Made by a program: the position numbers and the translations under genes. This document shows positions 56,601 through 64,000 of a stretch of 64,000 bases of DNA, one piece after another (position 1 is the stretch's first letter; each line of letters begins with the position of its first letter). The DNA is taken from assembly GCF_018390695.1 (NCBI RefSeq), contig NZ_JAHBGF010000046.1, forward strand, positions 434,001 to 498,000, given 5' to 3'. This DNA comes from Ancylobacter sonchi (GTDB lineage: Bacteria > Pseudomonadota > Alphaproteobacteria > Rhizobiales > Xanthobacteraceae). The notes beneath the pieces are model-generated. The model did not search any database, had not been told where the DNA came from, and was given only the letters and a program-made list of their open reading frames with translations.

Positions 56601-57040
56601 GGTGTTTTTCCTGCTGAACGCCCCCAGAGATAGGCGCCGACAGCGGTGTCTTCAAGCCGCGCGGGCGGCGCGTAGGGGGCGCGCGAGACGCGCTCGACCG
56701 GGGCGCGGCGATAAAGCGGGGCTCCCTTACCGGAATTTCATCAAAACTCCGCGCTCAATGCGATATATCGCTCTGACGCGGTGCGCCGGGCGCAGCTGGT
56801 GGTGAACACATTCAGTTGAGGGCGCGGTGTTGTGGCGCGATAAATGGCGACAACACATGCCGCAGGCGACTAAAGTTCAAATCAAATTCGAAAGTTCTTG
56901 ATGTCGGCTAAAGACAACCTTATTTAAAGGTTAGAAACGCATATGGCTGCTGGTGGGCGTATGGGTTCGTCCTTCGGCCGATGTCACGGTGGATGATGGT
57001 CGGTGAATGTTCTGCCGACCTGTCGAAAAAAGAACGACTC
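56601..57040. other. 440-bp leader/intergenic region upstream of mucR
   Basis: No gene seen. The right half (about 56840-56960) is AT-rich; AACCTT (56916-56921)-5 nt-AAGGTT (56927-56932) is an inverted repeat 110 bp before mucR. MucR/Ros proteins usually repress their own gene through AT-rich sites, so this is a fair place for autoregulation. Confidence 0.5.
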
Positions 57041-57460
57041 ATGAGCGAAAATACTGATATCGAGAAATATATCGAACTCGCCGCTGACATTGTCTCCGCC
57101 TATGTGAGCAACAATGCGGTGATGTCGAACGACCTGCCGATGCTGATCGGCGAGGTGCACGCGGCGCTGCAGTCGCTCGGCAAGGTGGCCGAGGAACCGG
57201 CGGCCGAGCCGTTGAAGCCGGCCGTGTCGGTGAAGCGGTCGATCGCGCCGGACTATCTGATCTGTCTCGAGGACGGCAAGAAGTTCAAGTCGCTGAAGCG
57301 CCACCTGCGCACCCAGTACGGGATGACGCCGGAGCAGTATCGCGAGAAGTGGGGCCTGCCGGCCGACTACCCGATGGTGGCGCCGAACTATGCTGCCGCG
57401 CGCTCGGAACTCGCCAAGCAGATGGGGCTGGGCCAGCAGCGCCGCCGCGGCGCCGCCTGA
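57041..57460 (+). CDS. mucR: MucR/Ros family transcriptional regulator
   Basis: A 139-residue DNA-binding protein. Residues 1-45 are the helical oligomerisation part (IEKYIELAADIVSAYVSNNAV). The DNA-binding part is APDYLICLEDGKKFKSLKRHLRTQYGMTPEQYREKWGLPADYPMVAPNYAAARSELAKQMGLGQ. Of the usual C-C-H-H ligands only Cys75 and His88 remain; Asp78 replaces the second Cys and Gln92-Tyr93 the second His, so it may fold without zinc as some rhizobial Ros-like proteins do. MucR regulates exopolysaccharide, motility and cell-cycle genes and acts like an H-NS analogue. Confidence 0.93.
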   Translation: MSENTDIEKYIELAADIVSAYVSNNAVMSNDLPMLIGEVHAALQSLGKVAEEPAAEPLKPAVSVKRSIAPDYLICLEDGKKFKSLKRHLRTQYGMTPEQYREKWGLPADYPMVAPNYAAARSELAKQMGLGQQRRRGAA

Positions 57461-57506
57461 GGGCGGCCGCCATCCCGGAGCTGCGCGCCGGGACTATCTA
57501 TCGAGC

Positions 57507-57538
57507 AAGGCCGTCACGTTGTCGTGGCGGCCTTTTTC
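57507..57538 (+). terminator. Rho-independent terminator of mucR
   Basis: AAGGCCGTCACG (57507-57518) pairs with CGTGGCGGCCTT (57523-57534) around TTGT, then TTTC. Confidence 0.88.
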
Positions 57539-57656
57539 ATGCGCGGCGGGGGGATCGTCCCTTTGCGAGGGCCCCCGTCTTCTTGTGGCGGGCGATCCGG
57601 CATTCGATCCTGTCCGGTCGGGACGCCTGCGGCTCGCCTTGCGTCGTAGAGCGGCG

Positions 57657-58079
57657 TCATCCGCCGTCGCGCGCCCGATGGCCGCGTGGGCTGCGCTGGC
57701 TTGCGGGGATGGATGAGGCCGCGCTGCCCGTCTCGGCGCTGGTGGCCGCCGGTGCTTTCCGGTCGACGTGCCGGCGGAGGTCGGTGATCCGGCTACCTGC
57801 CGCCGGGGGCGCGCCGAGCCGTGTCCCAATCTTCCTGATGTCCGCCGCCATCTCCGCTTCCAGCCGCCGCAGGGCGGCATGGCGGGTGGCGTCGTAGCCC
57901 TGGCCGCTGTGGGCGGCGCGTCGCTCGGCGCGCAACAGGCGCGCGAGGCGGGCGCGCCGCTCGGCGAGGTCCCGGCCGAGAAACGGCCGGAGCGCCGCGA
58001 CCCTGGCGGCGATCGCCTCGCCCGGTTCCTGGCTGCGCTGCGCGCGCAGCGATGCGCGTCGGGGTTGTGAAGGTCGCAT
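57657..58079 (-). CDS. Arg/Ala-rich hypothetical protein
   Basis: A possible 140-residue basic helical protein (AIAARVAALRPFLGRDLAERRARLARLLRAERRAAHSGQGYDATRHAALRRLEAEMAADIRKIGTRLG). The ATG at 58079 follows GGAGATCTCCC. No family recognised and the composition is that of an Arg-rich frame, so it could be spurious; the ribosome site and regular heptad-like pattern favour a real gene. Divergent from the DnaA-like gene. Confidence 0.4.
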   Translation of the reverse strand: MRPSQPRRASLRAQRSQEPGEAIAARVAALRPFLGRDLAERRARLARLLRAERRAAHSGQGYDATRHAALRRLEAEMAADIRKIGTRLGAPPAAGSRITDLRRHVDRKAPAATSAETGSAASSIPASQRSPRGHRARDGG

Positions 58080-58257
58080 GGGAGATCTCCGTGAGGACGC
58101 CGCCAGTGTGACGCCCCGTGGAGAGGGGTGGATAGAATCGCTACTTGAGCACTCGTTACGGTGCGGCGTTTGAACCAGGGGCGCCATAGGTTGCGCGGCT
58201 TGTTGAATGCATCTTTTGAGTGTAGGTTTAAATTCCTGCAATCAAGAGTATGTTCCC

Positions 58258-58608
58258 ATGATCCCGCTTCCTGCTCCCCTTTCAAGCGCCGGTCCGATGG
58301 GCCGCGCCAGCCTGCTGGCGGCCCATCTGGCGGCCGAAAGCACCGGCCTATCGCTGCACGACGTGCTGCAGGCGCGCCGGGGAAAGCGCGCCAGCGCCTC
58401 GACCCGCGCCCTCGCCATGTATCTCGCCCATGTCGGGCTGGGCGAGACGATGGGGCGGGTGGCGCGCGACTTCCGGCGCCACCGTTCCACCGTCTCCCAC
58501 GCCTGCCGCCGGATCGAGGAGACGCGCGAGGACGGCCGCCGCGACGCCTGGATCGAGGGGTTGGAACGGCGCCTGCGCCGCGTGGCGGAGAGCGGTCATG
58601 GCGGGTGA
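58258..58608 (+). CDS. Stand-alone DnaA domain-IV-like helix-turn-helix protein
   Basis: A 116-residue protein whose residues about 40-100 resemble the DNA-binding domain IV of DnaA: RGKRASASTRALAMYLAHVGLGETMGRVARDFRRHRSTVSHACRRIEE compares with RxxxVxxPRQIAMYL...FGGRDHTTVLHACxKIEE in DnaA. It has no AAA+ ATPase domain and no domain I. It should bind DNA, perhaps DnaA-box-like sites, but this is inferred. Ends 11 bases inside the DUF6456 gene, so the two are coupled. ATG at 58258 chosen; the frame is open to 58207. Confidence 0.8.
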   Translation: MIPLPAPLSSAGPMGRASLLAAHLAAESTGLSLHDVLQARRGKRASASTRALAMYLAHVGLGETMGRVARDFRRHRSTVSHACRRIEETREDGRRDAWIEGLERRLRRVAESGHGG

Positions 58609-59185
58609 GGGCGCGACCGGGCGGTGCATCGAGCGGCTGGAAATCGTTATTGAAGGCCAACGCCACTGGGTGGAGGTCGATCTCACCGAGAGCCCGCTCG
58701 CCTGGCTGGCGCGGCGGCGCGGCCGCGAGGGGCGCGGCTTCATCGATGCGGTGCAGCTGATGGCGGGAGAGCGGCTGCGGGCCGATTTCACCCGCGCGCA
58801 GATGATGCCGCGCACCACCGCCGACTGGAGCGGGATCGGCCGCGGGCCGGCGCGCCATGCCGCCCGCACCGGGCTCGCGGCCAGCGAGGCGGCGCTGGCC
58901 GCCAAGCAGCGGGTGGAGAGGGCGATGGAGGTCGTCGGGCCGGAATTCTCCGGCACGCTGCTCGACGTGTGCTGCTTCCTGAAGGGGATCGAGCGGGTGG
59001 AGCAGGAGCGGGGCTGGCCGGCGCGTTCCGGCAAGGTGGTGCTGGGCCTCGGCCTCGACCGGCTGGCCCGTCACTACGGCCTGTCGCGGGAGATCACCGG
59101 GCCGGCCCGGGCGCCGATCCGCAGCTGGAGCGCGCCGGCGGCCGAGGCGGCGACCGGGACGGGGCGGTCGTCAGACGGTGGCTAG
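58598..59185 (+). CDS. DUF6456 domain-containing protein
   Basis: A 195-residue protein with the DUF6456 pattern: ESPLAWLARRRGREGRGFIDAVQLMAGERLRADFTRAQMMPRTTADWS and VGPEFSGTLLDVCCFLKGIERVEQERGWPARSGKVVLGLGLDRLARHYGL. Known only from alphaproteobacteria as far as I recall, often with an N-terminal helix-turn-helix; here that part is the separate upstream gene. Function unknown. Its end overlaps that of sufE on the other strand by 15 bp. Confidence 0.85.
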   Translation: MAGEGATGRCIERLEIVIEGQRHWVEVDLTESPLAWLARRRGREGRGFIDAVQLMAGERLRADFTRAQMMPRTTADWSGIGRGPARHAARTGLAASEAALAAKQRVERAMEVVGPEFSGTLLDVCCFLKGIERVEQERGWPARSGKVVLGLGLDRLARHYGLSREITGPARAPIRSWSAPAAEAATGTGRSSDGG

Positions 59186-59599
59186 CGCCCCGCGCGCGTC
59201 GGCGCGGATGCGCTCCACCATGGAGCGCAGGCCGTTCGAGCGCTGCGGGGTGAGGTGCTCGCGCAGGCCGATCCGGTCGAACACGGCGGCGGGATCGATG
59301 CCGAGTATGTCGCGGGCCGACTTATCGGAATACAGCACCAGCAGGATGGCGATGAGGCCGCGCACGATATGCGCGTCGGAATCGCCGACAAAGGTGAGGC
59401 GGGGGCCGTCGGCTCCCGCCGACAGGTCGCTGACCAGCCACACCTGGCTGGCGCAGCCCTGCACCTTGGTCGCGTCCGAGCGCTCGGCTTCCGGAAAGGG
59501 CGGCAGCTTGCGGCCGAGCTCGATCAGGTAGCGGTAGCGGTCGTCCCAGCTGTCGAGCAGCTCGAAATCGTCGATGATGTCGTCGATCGTCATGGCCAT
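59171..59599 (-). CDS. sufE: SufE sulfur acceptor protein
   Basis: A 142-residue protein that takes persulfide from SufS for iron-sulfur cluster assembly. TIDDIIDDFELLDSWDDRYRYLIELGRKLPPFPE, KVQGCASQVWL with acceptor Cys49, and FVGDSDAHIVRGLIAILL...LGIDP are typical. ATG at 59599 or 59593 are both possible. Not next to suf genes. Confidence 0.95.
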   Translation of the reverse strand: MAMTIDDIIDDFELLDSWDDRYRYLIELGRKLPPFPEAERSDATKVQGCASQVWLVSDLSAGADGPRLTFVGDSDAHIVRGLIAILLVLYSDKSARDILGIDPAAVFDRIGLREHLTPQRSNGLRSMVERIRADARGALATV

Positions 59600-59670
59600 G
59601 TCGCCGCGTCGTCGCGGCGTCCTTTGACCCGCATATAGGGGTGCGACTAGCCCGAGCGCAATAAGTCCCG

Positions 59671-60183
59671 TCAGCTCGGACGACGCGGCGGGGTGGGAAC
59701 CGCCGGGCTCGCGGTGGCGGGCGCGGTGGCGGGCGCCGCCACGGGCGGGCCGAAGATGGTGGCGTTCTCGGCCTCGACGCCGCCATTCGCCGGCGCCTGC
59801 CAGGCCGGGCTCAGGTCGTGCGCGGTGAGGGTGTCGCCCGGGGCGTTGGCATTGGCGCGCTCGGCGACCTTGCGCTTCTGCTCGGTGATCTGCTCGCCGA
59901 TATAGTTCAGCAGCAGCCGCGCCCCGGCCTCGGCGCGGGTGCCGAGCGTGGTGGCGATCTCGCTGCCGATGGCGCAGGCCTGCGGCTGGCGATCGCAGAA
60001 GCCGCGCGCATCCGACATCGCCGAACCGGCGGCGGACAGCGCCTGCAGGGGATCGACCGGCGCGGCGCCGGAGGCGGCGGACGGGCCGGGGGCATGGGGC
60101 TGCGACAGCTGCAATCCCGGAATGGACGGCAGCAGGATCAGCACGAGCGTCAACCAGAACGCGACACGCAGAAGGAAGAACAT
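59671..60183 (-). CDS. DUF5330-type membrane-anchored protein
   Basis: A 170-residue protein with an N-terminal hydrophobic segment (MFFLLRVAFWLTLVLILLPSI) and a short conserved core DARGFCDRQPQACAIGSEIATTLGTRAEAGARLLLNYIGEQI with two cysteines, as in the DUF5330 family of rhizobia. Function unknown. The C-terminus is Pro/Ala-rich. Upstream of sufE with a 71-bp gap. Confidence 0.75.
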   Translation of the reverse strand: MFFLLRVAFWLTLVLILLPSIPGLQLSQPHAPGPSAASGAAPVDPLQALSAAGSAMSDARGFCDRQPQACAIGSEIATTLGTRAEAGARLLLNYIGEQITEQKRKVAERANANAPGDTLTAHDLSPAWQAPANGGVEAENATIFGPPVAAPATAPATASPAVPTPPRRPS

Positions 60184-60417
60184 CGCCCCGTCTCTCGTTT
60201 GCCGATGGGCGCGGACGGCGTTCCTCGTACGCCCTTTTCTCGCCCATCTTCCCCAAGCATAACGCGCAGACGTTGCACAACCGGTGTCGCGATCCGGCAA
60301 AATCGTTAGATTGCGTAAAGCTGCGGTTAAGCACGCGGGCGGCATCATGGCCGCTCAGGCGCTGGAATCAGCGTCGTGGAAGGCCGGCCGGCTGGGTCGG
60401 TGGCTGGGGAGTCCGGG

Positions 60418-61092
60418 ATGCCGCGATCTTATGCGAGCGACCTTCTCGTGGATGGAATCGATCTCGGCGCGCAGCGCGCCCTGGTCGTGTCCGAACGTCC
60501 GAGGCATCGGCGCTCGGACCTGTTCATGGTGGTCGTGGCCGCTGCCGCCAGCGCGGCGGTGATCGCCAATGCCTTCGTGCTGCAGGACGGCCGGCGCGAG
60601 AGCAGCGGGACCCCGGTGCCGCCTCCGGCCGCGGCCGCGCCCCGCCCGGCGACCCCCGCCCCGGCAGCCGCCGCCAAGCCCGTCGCCCGCACCACCGACG
60701 CCGCAGCAGCGCCGGCCGCGACCTCCGCCCCGGCGCCTGCGGCTGTCGCCACGCCCCTGCCGCCGGTCAAGCCGCCGGTGCCCAAGCCGGTCGCCAAGGT
60801 CGAGACCCCCGCGCCTGCCGCTCAGGCGAGCGCGCCCGCTGCCGCGCCGGCCGCTGCCGCCGCGCCGGTGCGTCCGCCGGCCGAGGTGGCGGTGTCCGCC
60901 CGCATGATCGAGGTGCAGAAGGCGCTGGCCCGTCTCGGCTACGGGCCGATCCGCATCGACGGGCGCGCCAGCGACGCGACCGAGAAGGCGATCAAGGATT
61001 TCGAGCGCGACCGTCGCCTGCCGGTGACCGGCCAGCTTTCCGACCGGCTGGTGAAGGAACTCAACGCCGTCGCCGGCTTCTCGATCCAGTAG
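60418..61092 (+). CDS. Membrane-anchored peptidoglycan-binding protein
   Basis: A 224-residue protein: cytosolic start, one membrane helix (about residues 36-55, LFMVVVAAAASAAVIANAF), an Ala/Pro-rich linker of about 100 residues that spans the periplasm, and a C-terminal PG_binding_1 domain (MIEVQKALARLGYGPIRIDGRASDATEKAIKDFERDRRLPVTGQLSDRLVKEL). It should tether the inner membrane to the cell wall. ATG at 60418 preceded by GGGAG. Confidence 0.88.
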   Translation: MPRSYASDLLVDGIDLGAQRALVVSERPRHRRSDLFMVVVAAAASAAVIANAFVLQDGRRESSGTPVPPPAAAAPRPATPAPAAAAKPVARTTDAAAAPAATSAPAPAAVATPLPPVKPPVPKPVAKVETPAPAAQASAPAAAPAAAAAPVRPPAEVAVSARMIEVQKALARLGYGPIRIDGRASDATEKAIKDFERDRRLPVTGQLSDRLVKELNAVAGFSIQ

Positions 61093-61101
61093 GTTCGTGC
61101 G

Positions 61102-61437
61102 ATGCGCCTCAAAAGCGCCATCTGGGTTTCCGCCCTCATCCGCCGCGCCAACGGGGCGGGGGCCTTCGCCGCCGTGCGCCGTCGTGGCGCCGAGGAGGCG
61201 GGGGCGGTGTTCGTCAAGGTCGCGAGCCTGGACGGCAAGGCGGCGCTGTACGGGCCCGCTCCCCCCTCCCTCGACGACGAGGACCGCCCGGAGCGTCGCT
61301 TCGTCGTGCTGGTGCAGGCCGACCGGCCGGAAGCGGAGGCGGAGGAGCGGATGGGCAAGGAGATCCGCTTCGATCCGGATCTGTGGTTCGTCGAGCTCGA
61401 GGATCGCGAGGGGCGCAGCTTCCTCGACCTCGCCTGA
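61102..61437 (+). CDS. DUF1491 family protein
   Basis: A 111-residue protein (LKSAIWVSALIRRANGAGAFAAVRRRGAEEAGAVFVKVASLDGKAALYGPAPPS...RFDPDLWFVELEDREGRSFLDL) of the DUF1491 family found in alphaproteobacteria. Function unknown; cytosolic. It follows the peptidoglycan-binding gene by nine bases and is likely co-transcribed. Confidence 0.88.
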   Translation: MRLKSAIWVSALIRRANGAGAFAAVRRRGAEEAGAVFVKVASLDGKAALYGPAPPSLDDEDRPERRFVVLVQADRPEAEAEERMGKEIRFDPDLWFVELEDREGRSFLDLA

Positions 61438-61456
61438 GCGCCGGCTACCCGCCCCT

Positions 61457-62494
61457 TCAGACCCCCTGGCGGCGCGGCTCGCTGGCCGTGTCGAGGGCCG
61501 GGGAAGTCGCGGGGCGCGGCACGGCGAAATCGCGCATCGACGGTGCGGCGCCGGCGGGGCGCGGGGCGCCGGAACGGCGGACGCCGCGCCAGATCGCCAC
61601 CATGTGCTGGGCACTGGCCGAGGGCAGGGCATCGAACAGATCGGCGAGGCGCGCCATGTCGCTCGACGAGCGCCCGACGCCGGGGTGCAGCCGGAACAGG
61701 ATGCGCGACAGCACGGCGAGGCTGAGGCCGAGCGCCCGCGCCGCGATGGCGAGCGCTTGACCGGCCTCGTCCGCGACGATGCGCGCGGCCGCCTCGGGCG
61801 GCACCGCCAGCGCCCGCTCCAGCAGCAAAGCGAGCGCGGCACGGTCCTCGCGCTTGGCGGCGGCGAGCAGGCTCTCGGTGAAGGCCTCGCCCTGGCCCCC
61901 GACCCGCTCGGCCAGCGGCAGCGGCGGCAAAGTGAGCAGGCGGTGCAGCATGGCGGTGCGTTCCTCCGGCGCGGAGCCGAAGAAGTCCGGCGCGGCCGGC
62001 GAGGGGCGCTGATGCGGCTCGCGCGTGTCGTGGCGGGCGTCGTGGCGCGCATCGTGGCGCGCATCGTGGACGGTCGAGGCGAGCCGCTTGGCGAGCTCCG
62101 GGGAGACGTCGCGGCGAGCGGCGATGGCCTGCAGCCGCGCCGGCTCGGCAGTGCCCGCGAGATCGATCAGCGCGGCCTCGTCCAGTACCGGCGACAGGCG
62201 CAGCAGCGGCGCGGCGGTGTCGATGGGCCCGGCGGCCAGGCGGCGCACCAGTTCCAAGGGGAGATCGGTGCGCCGCGCGAGGCGCTCGGCGGCCTGCCGC
62301 GCGAGCGCCGGCGCGACTCCCTCCATCAGCCGGGGCAGCAGCACGCCGAGCCGGCGGGCGGCATCGGCATCCCCGACGCCCTGCTCGATCACGCGGTCGA
62401 CCAGCAGCGCCAGCAAAGCCGGGCGCGTGTCGGCGTCGCGACGACGGGCGTCCTCTAGGGTGGCCTTGAAGGCGGGGCCGACGGTGGAGGGCAT
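61457..62494 (-). CDS. DUF2336 domain-containing protein
   Basis: A 345-residue helical-repeat protein of the DUF2336 family. The N-terminal part (LPLELVRRLAAGPIDTAAPLLRLSPVLDEAALIDLA) carries the HEAT-like repeats typical of the family, and similar repeats resume in the C-terminal half. Near residue 145 the protein has a charged tetrapeptide repeat, DARHDARHDARHDTRE, from a 12-bp DNA repeat. Function unknown. Confidence 0.82.
   Translation of the reverse strand: MPSTVGPAFKATLEDARRRDADTRPALLALLVDRVIEQGVGDADAARRLGVLLPRLMEGVAPALARQAAERLARRTDLPLELVRRLAAGPIDTAAPLLRLSPVLDEAALIDLAGTAEPARLQAIAARRDVSPELAKRLASTVHDARHDARHDARHDTREPHQRPSPAAPDFFGSAPEERTAMLHRLLTLPPLPLAERVGGQGEAFTESLLAAAKREDRAALALLLERALAVPPEAAARIVADEAGQALAIAARALGLSLAVLSRILFRLHPGVGRSSSDMARLADLFDALPSASAQHMVAIWRGVRRSGAPRPAGAAPSMRDFAVPRPATSPALDTASEPRRQGV
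62025..62072. repeat. 12-bp tandem repeat inside the DUF2336 gene
   Basis: Three to four imperfect copies of GCATCGTGGCGC and close variants, in frame, giving the repeated DARH tetrapeptide. Likely prone to copy-number change without frame loss. Confidence 0.7.
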
Positions 62495-62635
62495 GAAGGG
62501 CGACAGGTTCGAGCGATGAGGGAGGGTACGCCGGGACCGGCCGAACTAAATTGCGCCATGAACGTTAGCAGCGCGTTAACCACGCCGGAACTAGCTTCCG
62601 CTTGTCCGGTTTGGCTGAAGATCGGAGGACGCAGA

Positions 62636-62815
62636 ATGGGTTCGGTCGTACCGTTTCCTGCCTCCCGCAAGCTGCGCGGGCGCCGCGACCGGCGCCGGGA
62701 GGCAACTGTGCCTGTGTCGGCGAAAGTGGTGATCCTGCCGGTTATCCGCATCACGCGGGCGCCGCCGCCAGTATCCGCCGCGACCGCCGCGACATCCGCT
62801 CCCCCGAAGGCGTGA
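62636..62815 (+). CDS. Small basic hypothetical protein
   Basis: A possible 59-residue protein (VVPFPASRKLRGRRDRRREATVPVSAKVVILPVIRITRAPPP) with ribosome site GGAGG seven bases before the ATG. Rich in Arg at the front and hydrophobic in the middle. No family recognised. It ends two bases before the stop of the convergent DUF1254 gene. Confidence 0.5.
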   Translation: MGSVVPFPASRKLRGRRDRRREATVPVSAKVVILPVIRITRAPPPVSAATAATSAPPKA

Positions 62816-62817
62816 GC

Positions 62818-63372
62818 CTATTCGCTCGCGGGCGTCGGGGTGCATGTGGCGGAAGCGATGGCTGCCTGCACCTCCTCGCGGGCACCGCGCTCGCGCGCCA
62901 GCCCGCGGATGACCACGATGCCTTTCTGCGTCGGCGATTCCACCACCAGCCGGTCCGCCACGGTCACTTCCTCGTCCTCCGGCATCGCCGCCTTCTGGCG
63001 GGCATTCATCAGATCGAGCTCGATGATCGTGCGGCCGGCGGAACGGTCGTTGATGGCGTAGAAGGGTAGCCCCCGCCGCGTGTAGAAGGAGATCGAGGTG
63101 TAGTCCTCGGTGGTCGGGGTCCGCACCTTCAGCGGTGCCACGGTGAGATCGTAGAGGCACACGGCGGTCACGAAGGCCGGGTCGGAGGCGGGAAGCGCCT
63201 CGGCGAGCAGGCGCCGGTTCTCGACCAGCGTCACGGCGTTGACCTGTCCGACCTCCGACAGCCTTGCATAGGCGTCGCGCTCGGCGAGATAGGGCATCAG
63301 CAGCACCCCGACCAGATGCACCAGTACCCCCAGCACCAGACCGGCGAGGATGGGAATCACGAGGCGTTTCAC
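62818..63372 (-). CDS. DUF1254-type membrane-anchored protein
   Basis: A 184-residue protein with an N-terminal membrane anchor (RLVIPILAGLVLGVLVHLVGVLLMPYLA) and a periplasmic domain (PAFVTAVCLYDLTVAPLKVRTPT, YTSISFYTRRGLPFYAINDR). It belongs to the short DUF1254 proteins that pair with DUF1214 proteins in alphaproteobacteria. Function unknown. Its start overlaps the stop of the DUF1214 gene by four bases. Confidence 0.82.
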   Translation of the reverse strand: MKRLVIPILAGLVLGVLVHLVGVLLMPYLAERDAYARLSEVGQVNAVTLVENRRLLAEALPASDPAFVTAVCLYDLTVAPLKVRTPTTEDYTSISFYTRRGLPFYAINDRSAGRTIIELDLMNARQKAAMPEDEEVTVADRLVVESPTQKGIVVIRGLARERGAREEVQAAIASATCTPTPASE

Positions 63373-63944
63373 GGGCAGCGCTCCGTGACCAGGGCCGGCA
63401 TGTCGGGGGCGTCGCTGGTGCGGCTGGCGAGGCCGACCGGCGCATCATAGAGGCGCAGCGTCAGGGTGAGGCGGTCGCGAGCGCCGGTCGGCAGCCAGTT
63501 GCCGGCGCGCGCGCGCGGGCCGAGAACCACATCGGCGGTGCCGTCACGCTTCCATACCACTTCCGTCGAGGTGAAACCGTGTCGGTCGGCGGCGTTGTCG
63601 ATCAGGTTGCCGTCGCGGTCGGTGAGGGTGAGCGTCCAGAAGCGCGCCTGCGGCACCGTGCCGGACAGGCGGATGTCGCAGCGCCCGTCGAGCGGGGCGC
63701 CCCTGTCGTCGGTCACGGCAACGAAGGCGAGGCCGTCGGCCAGTTCCAGCGGCAATTCGCCGGCGCGCGCCGCCGCCGCCCGCGCATAGGGGTCGGCAGT
63801 CTCGGTTCCCGCCTTGGGCCAGGCTTTCCAGGCGCCGGCGCGTACCACGCCGGGCCCGTTGCCGTTCGCCGTCGCGAACCAGGTGAGGCCGAGGCCCACC
63901 ACGGCGCCGATGACGAGGGTCAGGATGAAGAACAGTGGACGCAC
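63369..63944 (-). CDS. DUF1214-type membrane-anchored protein
   Basis: A 191-residue protein with an N-terminal anchor (FFILTLVIGAVVGLGLTWFATA) and a domain with the DUF1214 features RFWTLTLTDRDGNLIDNAADRHGFTSTEVVWKRDGTADVVLGPRARAGNWLPTGARDRLTLTLRLYDAP. Paired with the DUF1254 gene through an ATGA overlap, so the two proteins probably act together in the periplasm. Function unknown. Confidence 0.85.
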   Translation of the reverse strand: MRPLFFILTLVIGAVVGLGLTWFATANGNGPGVVRAGAWKAWPKAGTETADPYARAAAARAGELPLELADGLAFVAVTDDRGAPLDGRCDIRLSGTVPQARFWTLTLTDRDGNLIDNAADRHGFTSTEVVWKRDGTADVVLGPRARAGNWLPTGARDRLTLTLRLYDAPVGLASRTSDAPDMPALVTERCP

Positions 63945-64000
63945 GGTCGGGAGAGATCCGGTCAGGGGTGCGGTGTCAGGCCGGTGTCAGGCATGCGCCT

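Overview
This 64 kb window is GC-rich chromosome from an alphaproteobacterium, almost certainly of the order Hyphomicrobiales (Rhizobiales) and most like the Xanthobacteraceae (Ancylobacter/Starkeya/Xanthobacter type). Placement is by gene content: a MucR/Ros regulator, a PdhS-like PAS histidine kinase, two phasins, a CIRCE-controlled groESL, DUF1491, DUF2336, DUF6456, TIGR02186/TauE and DUF1214/DUF1254 proteins, and a tRNA-His without an encoded G-1. There are no rRNA genes, CRISPR arrays, transposases, integrases or plasmid functions. Gene density is high and most genes are ordinary housekeeping or envelope genes.

Layout. 1-8.4 kb: acetoacetyl-CoA synthetase (cut by the window edge), an AsmA-like protein, a large cytosolic PAS histidine kinase and two phasins, one with a histone-like tail; with acetoacetyl-CoA synthetase this suggests polyhydroxybutyrate metabolism. 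8.5-12.5 kb: groES-groEL with CIRCE and a heat-shock-type promoter, a 79-bp tandem duplication of the groEL 3' end, a dienelactone-hydrolase-like protein and MarC. 12.6-20.4 kb: RNase HII, a mosaic palindromic repeat, cyanide-insensitive-type bd oxidase, a family-4-like uracil-DNA glycosylase, ETF-ubiquinone oxidoreductase and a pepsin-like secreted protein. 20.4-28.6 kb: phnCDE behind a putative PHO box, an SbmA/BacA-like ABC transporter, a ClC antiporter and a TPP-riboswitch-controlled ThiY-like binding protein. 28.6-33.4 kb: a ClpP-like periplasmic protein, a YcaQ-type DNA glycosylase coupled to a PAS-GGDEF protein, a lone ThiX-like permease and a tandem universal stress protein.

33.7-34.7 kb is the only clearly atypical segment: AT-rich DNA with one SGNH/GDSL-like gene. 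Then come MgtC, tRNA-His, an AtzG-AtzE amidase pair, TIGR02186-TauE, a PQQ-type sugar dehydrogenase with its cytochrome c, a peptidase C15 coupled to a receiver protein, MeaB, CsbD, an aminotransferase, an M20 dipeptidase and a HerA-like ATPase (36-48 kb). 48-57.5 kb holds folP-folK, a ZntB-like transporter, sodB, an oligopeptidase B-msrB operon and mucR. 57.6-64 kb holds a DnaA-domain-IV-like protein overlapping a DUF6456 gene, sufE, DUF5330, a peptidoglycan-binding protein, DUF1491, DUF2336 and the DUF1254/DUF1214 pair.

The strongest candidates for follow-up are the pepsin-like protein, the AT-rich SGNH gene, the DnaA-IV/DUF6456 pair, the histone-tailed phasin with the nearby 33-bp perfect palindrome, and the groEL-tail duplication. 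I found no convincing wholly new multi-gene system such as a defence island or biosynthetic cluster.
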